Origin: Gammaproteobacteria bacterium
Lineage (GTDB): Bacteria > Pseudomonadota > Gammaproteobacteria > Pseudomonadales > Ketobacteraceae
NCBI GenBank assembly: GCA_013178375.1
Contig: JABLXQ010000028.1
Location: 93,564-157,563 of the forward strand
Direction of reading: 5' to 3'
DNA: 64,000 bases
Positions 50,681-59,600 of the stretch are shown here, piece after piece (the stretch's first letter is position 1; each line of letters starts with the position of its first letter). The translations under genes were made by a program, and so were the position numbers. The notes beneath the pieces were generated by a model that was not told where the DNA came from, searched no databases, and was given only the letters and a program-made list of their open reading frames with translations.

Positions 50681-53600
50681 TTATAGTTCGATTTCTTCGA
50701 AATCGTCAGTGTCGCCGGCAGATTCTTCCGCCGCCGGTTGCCGCAACCAAAGCGCATTTTCAACATAACTCGCCATGCCCGCGATGGTGGACACCTCGAA
50801 CAGGCGGCGCATGCTGAATTCCACCGCGAATTTGTCCTTCACCCGGGTCACGATCTGCACCGCCAGCAACGAGTGGCCGCCGATATCGAAGAAATGATCC
50901 AGCACACTGATCTGATCGGTTTTCATCACCGCCTGCCAGATCAACGCAATCTCGCGTTCGATATCGGAACGCGGCGCCACATACTCGCGCGCCTGCCAGA
51001 AATCGGCGGGGTTCGGCAATGCCATCCGGTTCAGCTTGCCGTTGGGTGTGAGCGGCATCCGGTCCAGCGCAATGAACAGCGCGGGCACCATGTAGTCCGG
51101 CAAATTCTGGCGCAGGCTGGCTTTCAGAATATCCTGCCAGCCCTCGCTGTCGCCGGTGAGCACGACATACGCCACCAGACAGGGATCGCCGCGCTGATCA
51201 GTGGCGGGCACCACCACGGATTCGGCGACAAACTCCAGCCGGTTCACCACCGCCTGAATCTCACCCGGTTCGATCCGGAAACCCCGGATCTTGATCTGCT
51301 GATCCATGCGGCCGAGGAATTCCACCAGACCATCGAGACGATAGCGGCCACGGTCACCGGTCAGATAAAAACGGTCAGCGGCATCACGGTGATACGGGTT
51401 CTGCACATAGCGACCGGAATCCTCACCGGAGATATAACCTTCCGTGAGATACGACGTGCGGATGGCGATCTGGCCCACGCAACCGGGCGCACAGAGATGC
51501 AGTTTTTCGTCCAGCACCAGGATCTGCACGCCCTCGATGCCACGACCGATGGGCAGCGTGCCAACCGTAGCGACTTGCGCGGACGGAACCGGATACACCG
51601 CCATGACCTGCGGCGTTTCCGTGGTGCCGTAAAAATTCACTGCCTGCGCGGCTGGCGCCATTGCCTGCAGCGCTGCCACCACATCCAGTGTCAGGCGATC
51701 ACCACCGAAACCTGCCAGACGCAGGTCAGGGATTTGCGTCGATGACGAACCGGCGGTCAGCACGCGACACATTGCCGGCGTCAGGTGAGTACAGGTAATT
51801 TTTTCCTGCGCAAACCAGTTCAGCAGCGCGGCGGAATCCGTCAGTTGATTTGCCGCCGGAATCGTAACTTGCGCGCCCGCCGCCAACGGAACAAAGATGT
51901 CACGTAACAACGGATCGTGCGCGAGTCCGGACAGCAGACTGAACCGGTCCTGCGCTGTCACACCATATTCACCGATATACCAGTCAACGAAATGTGCGAC
52001 GGGCTCGAAACGACCGGCAATGCCTTTGGGCACACCGGTGGTACCGGAGGTAAAGGCAACATAGGCACGCCGCTGCAAATCGTGACGCTCTGCTGCGCGC
52101 TGTGCGGCTTTTCCAGCCAGAGCCTCCGCGACATGCCATTGCTGACGGCAGCCGGATTCATCCAGCACCGGGGCCAACGCGGTCAGCACCGGATTATCCT
52201 GCGCGGTGGCAATCAGCAGCGCCTTCGGTTGCAGCAGACGCACATAACCCGCCAGCCGTTCAACCGGGTAAGCGGTATCCAGAACGCAAAATACCGTGCC
52301 GGCACGCAACACGCCGAGAAGAGAAGCCACCAGCGCAGGTGAACGCTCTGCCAGAATCGCAACGGCATCGCCCTCGCCCACACCCGCCTCTTGCAGCTGT
52401 GCGCTGATGGTGGCACTCGCCGCTTCCAGTTCCCGGTAACGCAGGGTCTGGTTGACGGCACGAATCGCAATGGCCTCCGGCTGCCGCGCTGCCAGCTGCA
52501 GGAAACGCTCAACCGGCGACACAAACGCGGATTTCGCAATCGGCTGATCCAGGGCTGGCAACCAGACCTGATCCCGTTCACTGCGGGTATTGATACGCAC
52601 CAGCGGTTCATCCGGCCGTGCCAGCGCCCGTTCCATCAGCAAGGAGAGGTCTGCCAGCAAACGCTCAACCGTTTTGGCATTGAACAGATCGCGGTTGTAC
52701 ACCATCAGCAATTCCAGCTCAGTGCCGGTTTCGCTGGCATATAAATTCAGATCGTATTTGGAATGGGCGTGATTATCCTCGCGCAGCAGCGGTTCGATCA
52801 GCAAATCCGCCTGCGCATCTGCCTGGGGCGGCAGGTTCAGCAGATTCAGGAACACCTGGAAGAACGGCGTGCGCGAAGTATCGCGACGCGGCTTCAGTTC
52901 CTCGATGATTTTTTCGAACGGCAGCGCCTGATGGGCGTACGCACCCAGTGCCACTTCCCGCACCCGCCGTAGCAATGTCCTGAAAGTGAGATCGCCGCTC
53001 ACATCGGTGGACATCACAACCGTGTTGATGAAGAAGCCAACGAGATTTTCCGTTTCCACCGAATCGCGACCGGCAATGGGCGTGCCCACGTTGACACGCT
53101 CCTGCCCGGAATAACGGCCCAGCAATAACTGGTAGGCCGCCAGCAGTACCATGAACAGGGTTGCGCCCTCTTCCCGTGCCAATTGCTGTGCACCGGACAC
53201 CACCGACGCCGGCAACAGCGAACCCAGCGAGGCGCCATTGCTGGTCATCACCGGCGGACGCGGGAAATCCGTGGGCAGGTTCAACACCTGATGTTCGTTG
53301 TCGAGCTGATCGCGCCAGAACGCGATATGCGAATCCAGCACCTCGCCCTGCAGCCACTGACGCTGCCACGCGGCCACGTCCACATACTGCACGTCGAGTT
53401 CCGGCAACAACGCCGCCCGGTTTTGCAGACCGGCGCGATAAAATTCCATCAGCTCGGCGATCATGATATTGAGCGACCAGCCATCGGACACGATATGGTG
53501 AATCGCGCCGACAAACACGAACCGTGACTTGCCGGATTCGTCCTGACCCAACCGGATCAGGCTGCCGCGAATCAGGCAATCCTGCGCCAGATTGAAGCCC

Positions 53601-56600
53601 TGCTCTGTCTGCTGCGTGGCAATGGCCTGCACCCGCGCATCCTGCGCCAGCGCATCCAGGGGCGACAGATCCACCTGATCGAAATGCCATTGGGCATCGC
53701 CGCGAATCACGGCCACCGGCTCGCCATTCTGCACGATGAAATTGGTGCGCAGGGTTTCATGGCGCGCGATCACCTGGCGGAAGGCCTGTTCAAACGCGGC
53801 CACATCCAGCGCGCCAGCGATGCGCAGCGCCACCGGCATGTTGTACGCGGGCGTGCCGGGGTCGAGCTGATCCAGCAACCACAATTGCTGCTGCACAAAC
53901 GACAGGGGCAGCTTGCCGGCGCGGTCGATCCGCACCACTGGTGGCAGCTGGTTTTGCGTGGAATCCAGCAACACACGATCGATCACCGCCGCCGTGTGAC
54001 GCACCGTGGGCGCCTCAAACAGCGAACGCAGCGGCAGATCAATGCGGAATTCACGACGCAGTCGGGACACCACCTGGGTTGCCAGCAGCGAATGGCCACC
54101 TACCGCAAAAAAATCATCCTCTACCGAAATCGCATCTGTACCCAGTACGCCCTGCCAGATCGCCAGCACGGTTTTTTCCGTCGCGGTTGACGGTTCCACC
54201 AGCACGCGATCGCCGGCATTGTCCCGGTTCGGCGCCGGCAGCAGCGAACGCGCTACCTTGCCATTCGGTGTCAGCGGCAGTGCATCCATCGTCACGAAAT
54301 GGGCGGGCACCATGAATTCCGGCAGCTGCTTTTTCAGATGCGCGCGCAAATCGTTAGACGAAAGCTCATTCGCCTGGAAGACAACATAGGCCACCAGTTC
54401 CTTGCGCCCCGGCTGATCCTCGCGGGCAATGACCGCGCAGGCCTTTACAGTGGAAAGCTGACGCAAGGTCGCTTCGATTTCGCCGGGCTCGATACGGAAG
54501 CCGCGAATTTTCACCTGGGTGTCGATCCGGCCCAGGTATTCGATTTCGCCATCGGGCAGAAAGCGCGCCAGATCGCCAGTGCGGTACAGCTTCTCGCCTG
54601 GCGCACCAAACGGATCAGAGAAGAATTTGTCGGCGGTCTGGCGGGCATCGCGCAGATAACCGGGGCCAACACCATCGCCACCGATGCAGAGTTCACCCGG
54701 TACGCCTTCCGGCACCATGCGCCGCTGCTCGTCGAGAATATAAACGCGCACGTTGTCGATGGGGCGGCCGATGGGAATACTGTTGCCCTGGTAGGCGTCC
54801 ACATCGTTCACCACATGAATGGTGGCAATGTCGGTACATTCGGTGGGGCCGTAACTGTTCACCAGCTTGGCCGCGCTGTGCTGCAACCAAAAACGCAGAC
54901 GGTCAAAATCAATCGGTTCGCCACCGAGGAAAATGTAGCGCAGGGATTGCAGCTGCTGCAGATCCTCCGCCTCTTCCACCAGCGGATAAAACGCGTTGGG
55001 CGCGCAGTTGATCCAGCTGACGCGGTGGCGTGCGATCTGTGCGATCAGGTCCGCCGGATCGTATTCATGCCGGGTGGGAATCACCAGCGCGGCGCCGGAA
55101 ACCAGCGGCGCAAACAGATTTTTCTGGGTCAGGTCAAAACCGATGGCGCTGATCAGCAGCACGCGATCCCGCTCGCCCAGATGGAAATCGCGGCAATACC
55201 AGGCCTGCAGGTTCACCTCGGCGCGATGATAGGCAGCAGTTCCCTTGGGCTTGCCGGTAGAGCCGGAGGTGTAGATCACATACAGCAGGTTCTCCGCCGA
55301 ACCTTGTGGCGCAGGCCGCGCAGTGGAAGCCGCCTGCAACGCCGCAGCGGATTGATCGACGAAGAAAATGTTGTTAGCTGCTGTTTTGACGGCATCGGCC
55401 AGATCGGAACGGGCGATCAGCACCTTCACGCCGGCGTCTTCGATCATGTATTGCAAGCGTTCGGCGGGATACGCCGGGTCCAGCGGCAGATAGGTGGCGC
55501 CGGTTTTCAGAATGCCCAGCAGTGCTTCGATCAGCTCGATGGAACGGGTCAGGCACAGGCCCACCACATCACCGGAACGCACACCCATTTCCATCAATAC
55601 ATGGGCGTAGCGATTGGCCTTCGCTTCCAGCTGGCGGTAACTCAGTTGCGCATCACCACACAGCACCGCCGGCAGGTCCGGCGTGCGATCCACCTGGCGC
55701 TCAAACATCGCCTGCATGGTCAGTGTGCGGTCATATTCCCGCGCCGTGTCGTTCCAGGCGTGCAGGCGTTGCGTTTCCGCCGGTGTCAGTACCGAGATAC
55801 TGGCAATCGTGCTCTCCGGCTGACGGCAGACCGCCTGCAGAATCGCGATGTAATGATCGATCAGCCGCTGCACCGTGCGCTTCTCGAACAGGCCGGTGCG
55901 GTACACCACTTCGCCTTTCAGTCCGCCATCCAGTTCCACCATGCTGAAATCCAGATCGAACTTCGCCACCACATCCTGCTGCGGCAGGTTGGCGATTTTC
56001 AGGCCGGGCAGCGTGAAATTGGCGTCCATCGGCACGTTCTGCAACGAGAACATCACCTGGAACAGAGGCGAATGCAGCAGATCGCGCTCACGCACGATTT
56101 CATCCACCAGGCGCTCGAATGGCACATCCTGGTGGGCGTAGGCGTTCAGGGTATTCTGACGCAGCTGCTGCACCAGTTCCACGAACGGCATCGACGGCTG
56201 CACATCACCGCGCAACACCAGCGTATTCACGAAAAAGCCGATCAACGATTCGATATCCTCGTGATTGCGCCCGGCGATCGGGCTGCCCACGCTGATATCG
56301 GTCTGGTTGCTGTATTTCGCCAGCAGCACCATGTAGGCCGCCATGAGCGTCATGTACAGGGTTGCACCTTGCTGCCGGGTCAGCTGGTTGAGCTGCGCAG
56401 TCAACTGCGGGTCGATGGAAAAATTCAGTACATTGCCGGCAAAACTGGTGTCGGCGCGGCGCGGGCGGTCGGTCGGCAGATTCAATACTTCGCCGCCCAC
56501 AAGTTGCTGGCGCCAGTAACCCACCTGACGTTCCAGCTCATCACCGCTCAGCCACTGCCGTTGCCACTGGGCAAAATCCACGTACTGAATCCGCAACGGT

Positions 56601-59600
56601 GGCAGCGGCGACGGCCGCTTGTGCAGGAAGGCGTCGTACAGAATTCCCAACTCGCGCATCATCACACCGTTGGACCAGCCATCGGACGCAATGTGATGGG
56701 TATTCACCAGCAGCAGCCAGTCATCCGGCCGCAGCGCAATCAGTTCCACCTTGAACAGCGGGCCTGCTGCCAGATCAAACGCATGCAGCCGCCACTGGGC
56801 GATACGCTCGCGCAGCATCGGCTCCAGCGCGTCGTCCGACACAGTGGAATAATCGCGCTGCTGCAGATGCCAGTCGCCACCGTTGCCAATCACCTGACAG
56901 GGCTGTTCATCCACCATCACTGTGTGGGAACGCAGCACCGCGTGACGCTGCACGATTTCCTGCAACGCCTGCTCGAACGCGCCCACATCCAGCCGGCCTT
57001 TGACGCGAAACGCTCCGGGCATGTTGTAGGCGGTATTGCCGGGATCAAGCTGATCCAGGAACCACAACCGTTGCTGTGCGAACGACAGCGGTTGCGGCAC
57101 GGCGTAATCCACGGTTGAAATCGGCGGAATATTTTCGATCTGCTGCGCGCGATTGATCGCCACCGCCAGATCGGCGATGGTGGGCGCAACGAACAGTTCA
57201 CGCACAGCAATCTGCACGCCCAGCTGCTTTTTCACCCGCGACAGAATGCGGGTGGCCAACAGCGAATTGCCACCGAGATCGAACAGGTTGTCCAGCATGC
57301 CGATTTGCGGTTTTTGCAGCAGATCCTGCCAGATGGCGGCCAGCTGTGCTTCCAGCTCGGTACGCGGCGCCACATAAACGCTGGCCTGGGCAATAATGGC
57401 GGCCGGATCAGGCAGCGCCTTGCGATCGATTTTGCCGTTTGGCGTCAACGGCCACTGCGGCAGCGTGACAATGACGGCAGGAATCATGTATTCCGGCAGA
57501 TGTTCACGCATCCGCCCGCGCCAGTCATCAATCACTGGCTGCGGTGAAACCGCATACGCGATCAGCTTGTCGTCCTTCACCAGCGCCAGGCCGTCTTCCA
57601 CATCCGGCAGCTGTTTCAGGGCGTGCTCGATTTCACCCAGTTCGATACGCAAACCACGCAGCTTGATCTGGAAATCCTTGCGTCCCAGGTATTCGATGTC
57701 GCCATTGGGCAGATAACAGCCCAAATCGCCGGTACGATACAGCTTGCCGGCACCGAACGGATTCCTGATGAAAACGCTCTGCGTCAGTTCATCGCGATTG
57801 ATGTAGCCGAGGCCGACACCCACACCGGCCACGCAAATTTCGCCTGCCAGTCCGGGCACCACCTGTTGCAGGTTGTCGTTGAGAATGAACAGCTGCAGGT
57901 TTTTCACCGGCTTGCCGATGGGCAGCACCTGGTTGACCGACTCGATGTGATCCACTTTGTGCCAGGCCACCACGTCGGTACATTCGGTGGGGCCGTAGCT
58001 GTTGATCAACTGTGCTTGGCAACCGTGGGTCGACAGCCAGGGATACAACGCCGCCAGCCGGATCGGTTCGCCGCCCAGCACCACAAAGCGCAGGCTCTGC
58101 AATGCGCGGTAACCATGTGACGCAGCAGATTCCACCAGCGGATAAAACGCACTGGGCGCGCAGTTGACCCAGGTCACCTTGTGCTGCTCGATCAGGTGCA
58201 GCAGTTCGGTTTCGTCGAACAATTCCATCGCCGGCAGCACCAGCGCGGCACCCGCCAGCAAGGGCGCGAACAGGTTTTTCTGGGTAAGGTCGAAGCCCAC
58301 CGCGCTCACCAGCAAGGTGCGATCCTGCGCGGTCACATTCAAAGCCGACAGATACCAGTGCTGCAGGTTGGTCTCACCGCGATGCTGCACCATGGCGCCT
58401 TTGGGCTGGCCGGTGGAGCCGGAGGTATAAATCACATAAATCTGCTGATCGGGATCGATTGCCACACCCGGATTGTGCGCCGGCAGGTCCGCCAGCGACA
58501 GACGATCCAGCAGTACCGATTCGGATTTCACCACATCCAGCGCTGCCGAGAATTCACTGCGGGCCAGCACCAGCGGCGCGGCGCTGTCCTGCAAAATGAA
58601 CGCAAGGCGTTCGCGGGGATAGGCCGGGTCCATTGGTACATAGGCGCCGCCCGCTTTCAACACCGCCAGCACCGACACCACCAGATCCACAGAACGGTTC
58701 AGACAAATGCCGACACGCACATTCGCTTTTACACCTTTGCCGATCAGCCAGTGGGCCAGCCGGTTGCTCTGTGCATTCAGCTCACGGTAACTGAGTTGCG
58801 CATCACCACTGATGAGCGCCACCGCATCCGGCGTTGCCGCTGCCTGACGCTCGAACTTGCTTACAACCGATTCAGTATCCGTGGCCCGATTGTCGCCACT
58901 CCAGTTCTGCAGGCGGTTGTACTCAGGCACCGACAGAAACTGGAGCTGCGACACCTTGTCCAGATTGCCGAACAGGATCTGCTCGTTGATATGCACAATA
59001 CGCTGCAGCAATTGCAGATCGTCAAACCGGGTGACGTCATAGCGCAACTCCAGGGTGAAGCCACGCGGCTCTTCCTTGACGATGAACTGTACCGCGCCAT
59101 CCACTTTCGGCGCCGACATGACCGGCTGCAACGTCTGCCCCGCCACTTCCACTTCCACTACAAAGTTGTAGTAGTTGTACATGAAAATGTTGCGGCCCAG
59201 CGGCACGTTGCGGCTCTGCCAGGCGAGTGACAGTGCGCGCTGGCCACGCGCGTTATCGCGGGATTTTTTCAGCGCGGTGAACCAGTCGGTGAAAGTGGCG
59301 TCGCGTGTCAGCAACGTCTTGTCGAACAGCGCTGGAAATTGCTGGTAGAAACAGCCCAGGGAATTGCCCCAGCCATCGGCGCGATTGCCAAAAAATTCAT
59401 AGAACACAAAACTGGCTTCGGGCCGGCAGTAATGCGCCAGCGCCATGCCAAACAGCGCCTTGAAATAGAGCGGCGGATTGATGCTCCGGTCAACACAGAA
59501 TTCCTTCACCTTGTCGAGCTGGCGCCGGTCCAGATTCACGCTCAGCAGGCAGTCATTGAAGGCTGACACCTGCTGCGGCGCTGTAGACGGCCGGGTGAAA

